DNA of 64,000 nucleotides from assembly GCA_039720395.1 (NCBI GenBank), contig CM077826.1:18415053-18479052 (forward strand), in the 5' to 3' direction. Positions 45,077 to 55,783 of this stretch are shown here, one piece after another (position 1 is the stretch's first letter; every line of letters begins with the position of its first letter). The stretch comes from Liquidambar formosana. Its lineage: Eukaryota > Streptophyta > Magnoliopsida > Saxifragales > Altingiaceae. The notes under the pieces were generated by a model that saw nothing but the letters and a program-made list of their open reading frames with translations, was not told the DNA's origin and did no database searches. Both the position numbers and the translations under genes were made by a program.

Positions 45077-45815
45077 ACAAAGTTAAGAGCTGTTGCCAAG
45101 GTCATTTATTTGCGGTTTATTCAACTCATCAAAGATTAACAAGTTTAAGCCCCACAAAATGAATAAATGTGATTGTGCAATTAGATATACAAGTGATAAA
45201 TTCTCTATGCAAATACAAATATAAAGGACTAAACTAGAATTGCCAAGCTAATGACGTGTGTTCAAAAGTTTAATTTCATGAATGATACTAATCCAAAATT
45301 TAGAGTCATTCAATGAACATTATTTGAATGCAAAATCATGATCTAGAGGCATCCATTTAGATTTGATTTCTTTTTTTTTTTTTTTTTTTTTTATAATACA
45401 CTTGGGCCTTCTATTCCTGTTGACAGATGAGTATTGGGCTAGTGGCCCAATAACACATGGACGTCCAAGACTTTGGCACATCCAAACTGTTAAGCCCAAA
45501 CCCGGAAGCCTACTCTCTCTCACCGACAGGGACAGCATGACCGACAGTTCGCAATATCGAGATCTGGGCGTTGTCAATAAAGCAATAGTAATGGTGGATT
45601 ATTGCAGGTCTCGAGAAGATTTAGAGGATTATTTAATCCTTAATGTCTGATAGCGTGCCAAATTTTCCACAGTGCATCGATCATTGAACCCTGCTTTTTG
45701 ACTCTTGTTGAGTGGGTTTTAAAACCCAGAGATCGACTGCAGGAATTCAAAAACTCTCCTTCAATCCTTCAATCCTCAAAAGCCTCACTTTCTCTAAGTC
45801 CTCTCTTACGAACTC
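44237..45815. other. Athila 3' non-coding region with long T-runs
   Basis: No sense-strand gene is recognised. T-runs of 24 (44739-44762) and 42 (45031-45072) bases and another at about 45372-45391 on the + strand would be A-runs in the element's RNA. The part 45650-45815 upstream of the antisense ORF could be its promoter and leader; TTTTAAAACCC at about 45717 is the nearest AT-box-like motif. Confidence 0.55.
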
Positions 45816-46424
45816 ATGGCCTCTTCCTCCTCTGCCCCACAAAACCGTCCTGACTTAAACACAACACCAGCAACACAACCAGAGGTCTGGCACCCAAGGT
45901 TCCTAAATATTCAAAACCAACCTCTTACAGTTGATGATTCTGTAATTTACAATCTTGCGAACGCAACGGCAGTAGCGGAGGGACTCATCACTCCTCGTGA
46001 TGAGAGAATACTAAGTGGACGGTCCGACCTGGACGTAATAAGAGACTCCATGGCTCTCAGCGCTCAGGCCACAACATTTACTGCTCACATGGCTCGGCGT
46101 TTGCACACCAGAAATGTGCACATGCAAAGTCTAAGTGACCAGGTCACTCGTCTCCAGGGGTTGCTCGACGGAGCCTATCGAAGGATGAGGGCTTTGAGGG
46201 CGGAGAATAGAGAGTTACAAAGAATGGTGGACTCCTATTCTAACAGACTCACACCAAGGGTCGAGGCACTGGAGAGGCTCACTGATCAAATCATTGACCG
46301 AGAAAGGGTTCCGGGCAGCCCACAGAGGCAACCTCCAGCTGATCCCTCCAGTTCTACCCAAGACCCACAAAGGCAACCCCCAACTGACCCTTCTAGTTCT
46401 ACCCAAAATGCTACTATTGAGTAG
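45816..46424 (+). CDS. Antisense ORF of the Athila element, coiled-coil protein of unknown function
   Basis: A 202-codon frame on the strand opposite to gag-pol, between pol and the 3' LTR. The N-terminus is Ser/Ala-rich (MASSSSAPQNRPD). The middle has VYNLANATAVAEGLI-like and TPRDERILSGRSDLDVI segments. Residues about 85-160 are a strong heptad-like helix (SLSDQVTRLQGLL, MRALRAENRELQRMV, VEALERLTDQI). The C-terminus is a 16-17-residue direct repeat (PQRQPPxDPSSSTQ twice). The ATG follows a CT-rich leader with no ATG for many bases, as in plant 5' UTRs. No signal peptide or catalytic motif is seen. Extra, including antisense, ORFs downstream of pol are known in some plant Ty3/gypsy elements (for example Grande and related Tat-lineage elements). 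Function is unknown; it could also be captured host coding sequence. Confidence 0.72.
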   Translation: MASSSSAPQNRPDLNTTPATQPEVWHPRFLNIQNQPLTVDDSVIYNLANATAVAEGLITPRDERILSGRSDLDVIRDSMALSAQATTFTAHMARRLHTRNVHMQSLSDQVTRLQGLLDGAYRRMRALRAENRELQRMVDSYSNRLTPRVEALERLTDQIIDRERVPGSPQRQPPADPSSSTQDPQRQPPTDPSSSTQNATIE

Positions 46425-46431
46425 CTCTCAC

Positions 46432-47010
46432 TTTTTTTTTTGTTTTTTTTTTTTTTTTTTTTTTCTTTTTGTTTTTTGTTTTTTTTTTGTTTTGTTTTTT
46501 TGTTTTTTTTGTTTTGTTTTTTTTTTTTTTTTTTTTTTTTTTTGCTACTAGAATGAAGATGGTTTTATTTGCTAAACTCAAAGAACAAACAGATAAAATA
46601 GCACAGGAATAAACACAACAAAATACTATTCATAAATAGATAACACACTGGAATACTTAGCACAACTTCTAAAAAAAATAAAAATAATAATTATCGAAAA
46701 TACAAAACGTACACTAGCAACAAATAACATGGCAAAATTTCAAGAAAGACCAGAAATGGGACCACTGGCATAATTGGAATCTCCTCATGTACACAATAGT
46801 CCAATATCCAGAAGATGAGTGGAATGACAACTAGGTACCATGGGAGCATGAAAGTGAAAAACCCATTCATCATTGCAGAGATGAGGGTTTTGGGGAGGAA
46901 TAGCCATGATATTTATAGAAAAGTCCTATTTTTTTATATATTTTTTTTAAATTTTTTTAAATTTTTTTAAATTTTTTTTTAAATTTTTTTTAAAATTTTT
47001 TTTTTTTTAC
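46432..47010. repeat. T/G and T/A low-complexity tracts in Athila
   Basis: 46432-46543 is almost pure T with scattered G immediately after the antisense ORF stop. 46928-47010 is (T7A3)n-like. 46544-46927 between them shows no supported frame. Confidence 0.8.
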
Positions 47011-47253
47011 AACACCAAAATTCCCTCCCCCCAACTTAAAATTTACATTGTCCTCAATGTAAACAATGAAAAACAAAGTAATAGAAATCGTGGAGAGTAC
47101 CTTTAATAGAAAACAAACAAGCCTGCAAAATTGATTAGCTGTGAAAAATAAACTCATCAATCAAATAAACATAAAACACACAAAGAAAGTAGGTTAGACA
47201 AAATAAATAAATAAATGGTCTTTTAAAGCCAGATTCCAAGGCTATTAGTGAAT

Positions 47254-47440
47254 TTAAACAGTAACATATTCAGGATCCACCAAATTTATGGATTCAATGT
47301 GCTCTTTATCTATGTCTCCTTCCACATATGGTTTTAGTCTTTGGCCATTGACCTTAAACATAGAACCATCATGTGGATTTAAAATTTCAACAGCACCATG
47401 GGGAAAAACCTGGTTAACAACAAAAGGGCCAGTCCCATCT
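47254..47440 (-). pseudogene. Frameshifted C-terminal tail of Athila pol
   Basis: In another - strand frame the sequence continues as [26 protein letters not shown] and ends VDPEYVTV at TAA 47254-47256. This is the usual C-terminus following integrase in this lineage. One base is gained or lost around 47436-47445. Confidence 0.75.
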
Positions 47441-50400
47441 AGATCTCAACTTACCAGGAAAGAAGCGCAACTTAGAGTTGAAAAGCCACACCTTTTGATT
47501 GGGTTCAAAGGACTTTCTGTTGATGTTTTTATCATGAAAAGCTTTAGTCCTATTCTTGTAAATCTTAGCATTCTCATACGCATCATTGCGTATCTCTTCC
47601 AATTCACTGATTTGAAGTTTTCGATGTGAACCCGCATCAGCTAAATCAAAGTTAAACTTCTTTATAGCCCAAAGTGCCCTGTGTTCTAGCTCAACTGGTA
47701 AATGACAAGCTTTACCAAACACTAAACGGTACGGGGACATACCTATAGGAGTTTTATAGGCAGTACGATACGCCCACAAGGCATCATTCAAGCGTAAGGA
47801 CCAGTCTTTTCTATCAGGTCTAACTGTTTTCTGAAGGATGTTTTTGATTTCCCTGTTAGAAACTTCGACTTGTCCACTAGTTTGGGGATGATATGGGGTG
47901 GCAACTTTATGGGTAATGGAGTACTTGCGAACCAAAGCCTCAAAAGGCCGATTGTTAAAGTGTTTACCCCCATCACTAATTATAGCACGCGGAAAGCCAA
48001 AACGACAAAAGATATTGTCTTGAAGGAATTTGACCACAACCTTGTGATCATTTGTTTTTGTGGCAATCGCTTCCACCCATTTTGACACATAATCTACCCC
48101 AACCAAAATGTACTCAAAGCCAAATGAAGATGGAAATGGACCCATGAAATCAATACCCCACACATCAAAGATTTCTACCACCAGGATGGGATTCAGAGGC
48201 ATCATGTCACGTCGGGAAATGGACCCCATTTGTTGACATCTTTCACAGGCATGACAAAATGCATGGGCATCTTTGAATAAAGTAGGCCAATAAAACCCAC
48301 TTTGCAAGACTTTAGCAGCAGTCTTCTTCCCACTGAAATGCCCTCCACAGGCGAGGGAATGACAAAAGGTGAGGATACTATTGGTTTCATTTTCTGGGAC
48401 ACATTTTCGAATCACTTGATCTGGGCAATATTTGAACAGCTCTGGATCCTCCCACAGGTAAAACTTAACTTGGGAAAAAAATCGATCTTTGTCTTGCTTA
48501 GACCAATGAGGTGGGATTTGACCAACTACAAGATAATTCACAATATGAGCAAACCACGGTAATTTAACATGAGAAACCTCAAATAATTGCTCATCTGGGA
48601 AAGAATCTGGTATTGGTAAGTTGGTACCAGAATGTTCAACTAGAATCCGAGACAAATGATCTGCAACCACATTTTCTGACCCCTTTTTATCCCGAATCTC
48701 CAAATTAAACTCTTGTAGCAACAAGATCCATCTAATGAGGCGAGGTTTAGTGTCTTTTTTGGACAGTAAATACCGTAAAGCGGCATGATCAGAGAACACT
48801 ACAACCTTGGATCCTAAGAGATAGGATCGAAATTTATCAAGGGCAAATACTACAGCTAGTAATTCTTTTTCTGTTGTGGTATAATTCAATTGAGCTTCAG
48901 AAAGAGTTTTACTAGCGTAGTATAAGACATGGGGTTTTTTATTCACCCGTTGCCCCAAGACTGCACCAACTGCATAGTCAGATGCATCACACATAATCTC
49001 AAATGGGAGTGACCAGTTGAGTGGTTGAATGATGGGAGCAGTGGATAATAATGAGCGAAGTTTCTCAAAGGCTTCCAAGCAGGCATTATCAAAGATAAAT
49101 GGTACATCCTTGACAAGAAGATTGCACAAGGGTCGAGAGATTTTGCTAAAGTCTTTGATGAATCGACGATAGAATCCTGCATGACCAAGAAAAGATCGCA
49201 CTTGCCTAACAGATGCTGGGGGAGGAAGGCTAGAGATGAGATCAACCTTGGCTTTATCTACTTCTATCCCCCTAGAAGACACAATATGTCCCAAAACAAT
49301 TCCTTTTTGAACCATAAAATGACTCTTTTCCCAACTCAGAACAAGATTTGTCTCTATGCAACGTTTAAGAACATTAGAAAGATTTTGGAGACAATCATCA
49401 AAAGTGATCCCAAATACTGAGAAATCATCCATGAAAACTTCAAGAAATTTTTCCACCATGTCAGAGAAAATAGACAACATACACCGCTGAAAGGTAGCAG
49501 GTGCATTGCATAAGCCAAAAGGCATACGCCTATATGCAAATGTACCAAATGGACAGGTGAAAGTTGTCTTTTCTTGGTCATCGGGGAAAACAGGTACTTG
49601 GTTATATCCAGAATAACCATCTAGAAAGCAGTAGAAGCTTTGGCCTGCTAACCTCTCTAAGATTTGATCGATGTAGGGTAGAGGGAAATGGTCTTTTCTA
49701 GTTACCAGATTAAGCTTCCGATAATCAATGCAAACACGCCAACCTGTTGTTGTACGTGTTGGAACTAGTTCACCATGTTCATTTTTGACAACAGTAATTC
49801 CCGACTTCTTGGGCACCACTTGAGTAGGACTAACCCATTTACTGTCTGAGATGGGGTATATGATACCTGCATCTAATAACTTCACAACTTCTTTTTTTAC
49901 AACCTCCTTCATGTTAGGATTTAACTTCCTTTGCATTTCACGAATTGGCTTGGCATTCTCCTCAAGATGAATGCGATGCATGCAAATGGAAGGGTCGATC
50001 CCTTTTAAATCAGCCACAGACCATCCTATAGCACCCATATGTTCTTTAAGCATGCTCATAAGTTGACTTTCCTGTTCAGTAGTCAAGTTAGATGCTATAA
50101 TGACTGGAAGGGTGTCATCAGGTCCTAAGAATGCATACTTAAGTGTATCAGGGAGTGGCTTCAACTCAAGTTTGGGAGGCACTTCAGTGGAAGGAAGGGT
50201 AGGTTCACTAGACAATGGAGGCAAAGACTCAAATTTGGATTTCCAAGGTGCATGATCCTGGAGGGGTGGTAGTTCAAGCATAGCATTCACTTCCTCAATA
50301 GATTTTTCAATATCAAACTCATCATAGCCAAAATGAGCTAGACATGCTTCCAAGGGATCCTCGGTTAAAATGTAGGGTAAGGCTTCTTCAACTAAACCAT

Positions 50401-52273
50401 CGATGACATCTACTGCAAAACAATCATCCTCCTTGGAAGGTTGTTGAGCAGCATTAAACACATTTAGCCTTGCTTTCATGTTACCAAAGGACAAATCCAT
50501 CACTCCAGACCTACAATTGATGCAAGCATTAGCTGTAGCTAAGAAAGGGCGACCTAAGATGACGGGAATTTGTTTTCTTGGATTGCATACTGGTTCCATA
50601 TCAAGAATAAGAAAGTCTACAGGGAAGTAGAACCTATCTACCTTAACAAGAACATCCTCAATTATTCCACGTGGCACCTTAACAGATCTATCAGCTAATT
50701 GCAAAGTAACTGATGTTGGTTTCAATTCACCTAGCCCAAATTGCTCATATACCGAATAAGGAAGGAGATTAACACTTGCCCCTAAGTCCAAGAGTGCCCT
50801 GTCTATGGAATGATTTCCTATCACACATGAGATGGTAGGAGCACCTGGATCCTTAAACTTGGGAGGAGTGCTATTTTGCAAAATGGAACTCACTTGCTCG
50901 GTTAGAAACACCTTTTTGGACACTTGTGCCCGAGTCTTGCGCTTTTGAGTGCAAAGGTCTTTGAGAAATTTGGCATAGGATGGGATTTGTTTGATGGCAT
51001 CAAGAAGGGGAAGATTGATTTTCACTTGTTTGAACATTTCCATCATATCTTCCATAGATGTTCCTTTTTTTCCAAAAGGAGAAGGTGCATCAAGACAAGT
51101 GGGAAAAGGAGCTTTTGGCAAATATGGTGTTGCCATAGGATTTGGTGATGTGGAAAGAGATGGAGGAGGATCCTTCTTTGATTCATTTATTTTTTCAATC
51201 CCTGAATCCTTAGACTTGCTAACTGACTGGCCATTCTTTTCCTCATCCACTCCAGGTCTAGTATCAATCACTCGCCCATCCCTTAAGGTCATGATTGCCT
51301 TTGCTTGCTCTTGGTAAGTAGCATCAGCCTGTGAATTTTCTATGGAATATTGACCCTTAGGATTGTTCACTGGTTGGCTTGGCAGTTTTCCCTCCTCTCG
51401 TCTACTAAGAGCATTTGCTAGTTGCCCGATTTGGGCTTCAAGCTTGGCTATTGACTGAGTATGGGAATGCAGCATTTGTGTGTTGGCTTCAAGTCCTTGA
51501 AGGCCTTGCAATACTCTCTCCTCAAAAGATGGATTTCTTGGAGGTGGAAGATTAGAGTGTGGGAATGGCTGCTGTGGTCGAAAAGGTTGATAACCAGAAG
51601 GGTTGAGAGTATGAGGCAAATTTGGCCTTTGAGATTGGGCAAATGAATTCCCTGGAGCTTGTTTCCAAGAAAAATTGGGGTGGTTTCTCCATCCCGGGTT
51701 ATAGGTATTAGAGAAAGGATCATTACCCGGTCGAGAGAATCCTTGAGCAGCATTGACTTGTTCTTGGACAAACTCAGGGAATTGGGAAGCCATTGGGCAT
51801 TCACTTATGAAGTGAGCACGGCTAGAACATAAAGCACATTCTTCTTGTAAGGTGGGAGGTTGAGAAGATGTTGTAGGGATTTGTCCTATGGACAACAATT
51901 GATCAAGCTTTTTAGATAAAGCATCCACTTTCCCATAGATATCTATGGAGTGCCCTACTTCATAGATACCTCCTCTCTTTTGAGAACTAGAAGATGTTGG
52001 TTTTTCACTCCTAGAGGCCGCAACATGTTGAAAAGAATTCTCACTAAGGTTCTCAAACAATTCCCAAGCCTCATTTTCACTTTTCATCATGAAAGTCCCA
52101 CCACAAGAGGCATCCACCATTTGACGGTGATTTGTGAATAAACCATCATAAAAGCATTGAACCAGTTGCCACTTGGGCACTGCATGGTGAGGACATTTAC
52201 GAATGAGGTCTTTGAATCTCTCCCAAGTCTCATGAAATTGCTCACCATCGAGTTGTGAGAAACTCGTGATAGC
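47414..52273 (-). CDS. pol: Athila gag C-terminus and pol
   Basis: Open - strand frame in phase with gag; the first Met is at 52180 and residues below count from it. There is a zinc-knuckle-like CALC...H...C at 116-129, a protease with DLGA (Asp 465), reverse transcriptase at about 780-970 with FMDDF (918-919) and [14 protein letters not shown], RNase H at about 1060-1180 (Asp 1065, Glu 1104/1106, Asp 1131), and integrase with H1274, H1281, C1309, C1312 and the D1344, D1403, E1439 triad followed by HPQTSGQ upstream. All catalytic residues seen are present. The last codons shift frame near 47440, so the C-terminal tail is separated. The product would normally be cleaved into capsid, PR, RT-RH and IN for replication in cytoplasmic particles. 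Confidence 0.93.
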   Translation of the reverse strand, partial: AITSFSQLDGEQFHETWERFKDLIRKCPHHAVPKWQLVQCFYDGLFTNHRQMVDASCGGTFMMKSENEAWELFENLSENSFQHVAASRSEKPTSSSSQKRGGIYEVGHSIDIYGKVDALSKKLDQLLSIGQIPTTSSQPPTLQEECALCSSRAHFISECPMASQFPEFVQEQVNAAQGFSRPGNDPFSNTYNPGWRNHPNFSWKQAPGNSFAQSQRPNLPHTLNPSGYQPFRPQQPFPHSNLPPPRNPSFEERVLQGLQGLEANTQMLHSHTQSIAKLEAQIGQLANALSRREEGKLPSQPVNNPKGQYSIENSQADATYQEQAKAIMTLRDGRVIDTRPGVDEEKNGQSVSKSKDSGIEKINESKKDPPPSLSTSPNPMATPYLPKAPFPTCLDAPSPFGKKGTSMEDMMEMFKQVKINLPLLDAIKQIPSYAKFLKDLCTQKRKTRAQVSKKVFLTEQVSSILQNSTPPKFKDPGAPTISCVIGNHSIDRALLDLGASVNLLPYSVYEQFGLGELKPTSVTLQLADRSVKVPRGIIEDVLVKVDRFYFPVDFLILDMEPVCNPRKQIPVILGRPFLATANACINCRSGVMDLSFGNMKARLNVFNAAQQPSKEDDCFAVDVIDGLVEEALPYILTEDPLEACLAHFGYDEFDIEKSIEEVNAMLELPPLQDHAPWKSKFESLPPLSSEPTLPSTEVPPKLELKPLPDTLKYAFLGPDDTLPVIIASNLTTEQESQLMSMLKEHMGAIGWSVADLKGIDPSICMHRIHLEENAKPIREMQRKLNPNMKEVVKKEVVKLLDAGIIYPISDSKWVSPTQVVPKKSGITVVKNEHGELVPTRTTTGWRVCIDYRKLNLVTRKDHFPLPYIDQILERLAGQSFYCFLDGYSGYNQVPVFPDDQEKTTFTCPFGTFAYRRMPFGLCNAPATFQRCMLSIFSDMVEKFLEVFMDDFSVFGITFDDCLQNLSNVLKRCIETNLVLSWEKSHFMVQKGIVLGHIVSSRGIEVDKAKVDLISSLPPPASVRQVRSFLGHAGFYRRFIKDFSKISRPLCNLLVKDVPFIFDNACLEAFEKLRSLLSTAPIIQPLNWSLPFEIMCDASDYAVGAVLGQRVNKKPHVLYYASKTLSEAQLNYTTTEKELLAVVFALDKFRSYLLGSKVVVFSDHAALRYLLSKKDTKPRLIRWILLLQEFNLEIRDKKGSENVVADHLSRILVEHSGTNLPIPDSFPDEQLFEVSHVKLPWFAHIVNYLVVGQIPPHWSKQDKDRFFSQVKFYLWEDPELFKYCPDQVIRKCVPENETNSILTFCHSLACGGHFSGKKTAAKVLQSGFYWPTLFKDAHAFCHACERCQQMGSISRRDMMPLNPILVVEIFDVWGIDFMGPFPSSFGFEYILVGVDYVSKWVEAIATKTNDHKVVVKFLQDNIFCRFGFPRAIISDGGKHFNNRPFEALVRKYSITHKVATPYHPQTSGQVEVSNREIKNILQKTVRPDRKDWSLRLNDALWAYRTAYKTPIGMSPYRLVFGKACHLPVELEHRALWAIKKFNFDLADAGSHRKLQISELEEIRNDAYENAKIYKNRTKAFHDKNINRKSFEPNQKVWLFNSKLRFFPGKLRSRWDWPFCC

Positions 52274-52801
52274 TCACCGAATTTGGTTGGTCTTGCCTAT
52301 GGGAAAATACTTCTTTAAGAATTCTTGTTGCATTTGTTCCCACGTGGTAATTGTGTTACCTTCTAAGGAGTTAAGCCAGTTTTTGGCATCATCCTTAAGT
52401 GAGAATGGAAACAGCCTTAATCTGAGAGCATCATCAGAAAAATTTGAAAATTTGACCGTAGAACAGATTTCGAGGAATTCATCAAGATGCTTATAAGGGT
52501 TTTCATTTCTCAATCCGTAGAAAGATGGAAGCATTTGGATCACACTGGACCTAATCTCATATTGAGCAGCAGCTACAGTGGGTAGCCGAATACAGGAAGG
52601 TGATGTGTATGTGGAGGGGGTGAAGTACTCCCTCAATGGCTTGGACAGGTCTTGGTTTTCTGGATTCATGATTTTAGGTGTACCAATAGTCTTATTAGAT
52701 TGTGAAGACAGTCTAATAGTCCTAAGGGTGTATTCTATCTCAGAATCAAAGGGTACTAAATCAGGAAACAAAGAACGACGTCCATGCATACAACACCTCA
52801 A
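52274..52801 (-). CDS. gag: Athila gag, N-terminal part
   Basis: 175 codons on the - strand from the ATG at 52801. The C-terminal half (about residues 85-170) has the retrotransposon Gag fold signature: FYGLRNENPYKHLDEFLEIC, then LRLFPFSLKDDAKNWLNSL, then WEQMQQEFLKKYFP. It forms the capsid-like particle. The frame ends at UGA (52274-52276), where it would otherwise run on in the same frame into the downstream Gag-Pol frame. An adjoining CG-to-TG type change would explain the stop. Confidence 0.88.
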   Translation of the reverse strand: MRCCMHGRRSLFPDLVPFDSEIEYTLRTIRLSSQSNKTIGTPKIMNPENQDLSKPLREYFTPSTYTSPSCIRLPTVAAAQYEIRSSVIQMLPSFYGLRNENPYKHLDEFLEICSTVKFSNFSDDALRLRLFPFSLKDDAKNWLNSLEGNTITTWEQMQQEFLKKYFPIGKTNQIR

Positions 52802-52879
52802 AACTCTTTTTTAAAATTTTTTATTATTTCATTTTTTTTTTTTTTTTTTTTGTGTGCAGCTGCAAGAAAACAAGAATAA

Positions 52880-53310
52880 TTACAACAAGGTAATATATTT
52901 CAAAGATAAAATGAAATAAATAAAGTAAAACAGGCGGTACAACCGTCCTTGAAAAGAAAAGAAAAGAACAGAGAGAAAAGATGTATATATATCTATATAT
53001 ATATATATCAGTAGGCGGTAAAACCGGCCATAATAATAATAATAACAACAATAATAATAATAATACTGAAATGAAAAATAAATAAATAAATAAAGCAGGC
53101 GGTACAACCGTCCTTGAAAAGAAAAGATGTATATATATATATATATCAGTAGGCGGTAAAACCAGCCATAATAATGATAATAACAATAATAATAATAGTA
53201 CTGAAATGAAAAAAAAAAAAAAATAAAGCAGGCGGTACAACCGTCCTTGAATAGTTAGTCAAGTTATGTTAGTTGTCAAATTAGGCAGGCGGTACAACCG
53301 TCCTTGAATA
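52880..53310 (-). repeat. Athila leader: CGGTAxAACCG hairpin repeats and microsatellites
   Basis: In the untranslated leader between primer site and gag, GGCGGTACAACCGTCCTTGA occurs four times (about 52931, 53097, 53230, 53286) and GGCGGTAAAACCxGCCATAAT twice (about 53013, 53152). They alternate with (AT)n, (AAT)n and (AAAT)n tracts. Each core is a small palindrome (CGGT-AxA-ACCG). The first two rounds form a tandem duplication of roughly 165 bp. Confidence 0.75.
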
Positions 53311-53497
53311 GCATTAAAAAAAAATTATTTTTATTTTTATTTTTTAGCTTAATGTTTGCTTGTCTATGTAGTCTACCAATTACCTGCACATGAAAAAAAA
53401 AAAAAAAAAAAAAAAAAAATTAGTAAAAACAAAAAAATTCTAAACTAAGAATTATAGTAGAATATCAATTCTCTAATTAACGCAATCGCACTGACAG

Positions 53498-53515
53498 TCC
53501 CCGGCAACGGCGCCA
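53498..53515 (-). promoter_or_regulatory. Primer-binding site, tRNA-Asp type
   Basis: The + strand reads TCCCCGGCAACGGCGCCA, which as I recall is the 3' end of plant tRNA-Asp including CCA, so the - strand is complementary over 18 nt. It lies 6 nt from the 5' LTR. tRNA-Asp priming is characteristic of Athila/Calypso-type elements. Confidence 0.85.
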
Positions 53516-53521
53516 AAAATT

Positions 53522-54895
53522 TGATCGTGTCAAAATCAATTACCCGTAGGATGCAAGAATTTGTATATAGTGGTAGTACGGGTGTCGTACCACAGGGACT
53601 GTACTGGGATTATTTTAATTTTGAAAACTGAATACTAAAATAATTCACAAAGATGATTTTTGTAGTTTTGAACTCTATGGAATGCAAGCAAAATAAATTT
53701 ATATTTTCTTCAAGAAAGGAAATACTTAGGGTCTCGAATTCACCACTAATCTTGTATAAAAAATGCACTTATTGTAACGTGTTTCAAGAAATTATTATTT
53801 GGTATGAGCAAGACTCATTGTAGCTACAAGCTCAATGACATCATCAAGAAATATTCATGTATTTGTAAATTAGGCATAACTCATCAAAGATATAGCATGA
53901 ACCGTCTCACCTATTCTACTTTAAACTAATTTGTGAGCACGACTCATCTTGTCTAAGCATGAATCATCTTAATCTCCAAATATATGCACAGTGAAAACTA
54001 TTGCATAACCATTGTATTTAAAATCACAGAAATTAAACACAATTTGAGATAAAAACATTAAAACCAATTGTATCAATAATACAATCCTCTTAGTTATGCA
54101 ATCCTCATACACAAATAATCAAATCAACAACACAATACAATAAAATACACCATACTTGATTAGGGCTTCATCTCCCCCCTAAGACAAAGATTAGTTGGCC
54201 ATGTAGATAACCAAGAACTAGTCTCTCCCCTTTGCCACCTTTGTACCTCCTCCTCTTTTTCTCTCCTTTCTCCCCTTTGTTATGTGAATTCCCTTGGTAT
54301 TTATAGGAGATGGGGGAAGGATCCAGCTGATCCAACAAGTCAAAAGCAATGCCCACTTTCTTTGAATTCTTGGTTGCCCATGTTCTCACTTTGACAAATG
54401 CTGCCAGATTCAGATTTTTGCAAATAAGTCTACTTCCAGCTCATTTTTGACTTGGAAGACGTTTGAATCAGGAAATGCCATAAACTAAACAATTGTAGCT
54501 CTTTAAGTCCTCTTTCCAGAGCCACAAATTTCACCCAAATCGGATATGGGAATCACAAGTTATGGCCAGATTACCAAAACTTGGTCAATCTGTCCAGATT
54601 TGCTGCTGATTTTGGGATCATGAATTTCTTTACCTAACTTTGAATTTCAGCTGCTCAAATCTTCAAAATTGTTGACCCAACTCTTGTTGCAGCTCCATGA
54701 AATTTTAGGTAGGTGAGAAACCCATTTCAAGTTGTATTTATTAGCTTAAGTAGTCCTGATTGTCATCTTTTCTGATAGAAACTCTACAGCCCTGCAATAA
54801 ATCAAGAACATTTTAAACACACAAAATTAAATATAATAAAATAACTAGAAAATATAAATTAGGGAGTAATTTCAATGAATATTTTGTGCTTATCA
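53522..54895 (-). repeat. Athila 5' LTR
   Basis: 1374 bp, TGATAAGC...GACACGATCA on the - strand, abutting the GAAGC target duplication. It contains a CTATAAATA box (54298-54306). The 73-codon open frame within it (54168-54389) spans the TATA box and is identical in both LTRs because the LTRs are identical; it is not taken as a gene. Confidence 0.95.
54298..54306 (-). promoter_or_regulatory. LTR TATA box
   Basis: CTATAAATA on the - strand, about 590 bp inside the 5' LTR. It would place the start of the genomic transcript (R region) roughly 30 bp downstream. This is inferred from the motif only. Confidence 0.55.
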
Positions 54896-54900
54896 GAAGC

Positions 54901-55783
54901 AAATCAGGAGAATTTGAAAATTCTGATAGATCGTGTTTTATTTTTTAATCCTCCTTTCCTCTATTTGTCTCTCTTTTTAATTATGACTATTTACAGTTTT
55001 ATATGTTCAATTTTTAGGAGGGGAAATGAATAGGTATAAAGAAAACAAAAAAAATATAGTACAATCTATTAAGTTTGGGTTGAACATTATATATTATGGG
55101 TTTTCTAATCCTCACACATAAAAACAAAGAGATATGCAATGAACACTAGGCGTCAACTTATCTTTACCGCATGTGAAAGAGCATGTAAGACCAAAAAAAA
55201 AAAAAAAAAAGTGAGGAATTTATCTTTTAGGAAATTTATCTTTTGGTGACTACTTGACACTTCTCAGTTTGATACCAAACAAAGAAAGTTAATAGTCCTT
55301 TTGAAGTACCTATCAAGTCAATTTGTAACAAGTTAACAAACATTATCTTTTGTTTGGTATTAAGTTAGAAATTAATCACTAAAAGTAGTTTTCCCAAAAG
55401 TCACTTAAAGTTATTTTTTAGTAAAATTACATTTTAGTGACTACTCCCCAAATTAATATGAAATAATAGAAATTAGCTGTCATTTTAACACACATTTGTA
55501 ATCAATTTGTAGTAAATTGACAGAACATATTTTTTTTGGTATTAGGTTGGAAAAAAGTTAACTAAAAAATAATTTTTCTAAAAAAGTTTTTTGACATTGT
55601 GTTACTGTTTCATCATGTGAAAATAAATACATCAATCAATCAATCTTATTTTAACACGTAGCACACAACAGAATACCAATCCTCCCTTCAATATAATAGA
55701 ATATAATAGATAATAGGTTGTCATCGATTTGCTACTCCTGTAAGGATATAATACATCCCTGAGCTCTGCAACAACGTCCGAGA
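54901..55783. other. Upstream region of the 55.8-kb receptor kinase
   Basis: AT-rich with no gene. The last 60 bases (GAGCTCTGCAACAACG before the ATG) parallel 21825-21848 upstream of the 21.8-kb copy (GAGCTCTAGGTACAATG), marking the 5' UTR. A T/A-rich stretch with TATAATA at about 55690-55710 may hold the promoter. Confidence 0.4.

Larger units (their letters stand above)
42846..54895 (-). mobile_element. Athila-lineage Ty3/gypsy LTR retrotransposon
   Basis: A 12,050-bp element on the - strand. Both LTRs are 1374 bp, run TG...CA, and I found no difference on line-by-line reading. GAAGC flanks both ends (42841-42845 and 54896-54900). Order on the - strand: 5' LTR, tRNA-Asp-type primer site, leader with repeats, gag-pol in one frame (PR, RT, RNase H, integrase), long 3' region with an antisense ORF, polypurine tract, 3' LTR. 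Integrase and RT sequence style, tRNA-Asp priming, long LTRs and the long 3' region point to the Athila lineage. Known damage is one UGA in gag and a frameshift at the end of pol. No envelope-like gene is recognised on the sense strand. Identical LTRs imply a very recent insertion. Confidence 0.95.

Noticed and set aside
46294..46551. Phe-rich ORF overlapping the end of the antisense ORF
   Set aside because: It reads the poly-T tract in another frame of the 45816-46424 ORF.
52824..53240. 138-codon hydrophobic - strand ORF in the Athila leader
   Set aside because: It is a translation of (AT)n/(AAT)n microsatellites and the CGGTAxAACCG repeats; no start context and low complexity.
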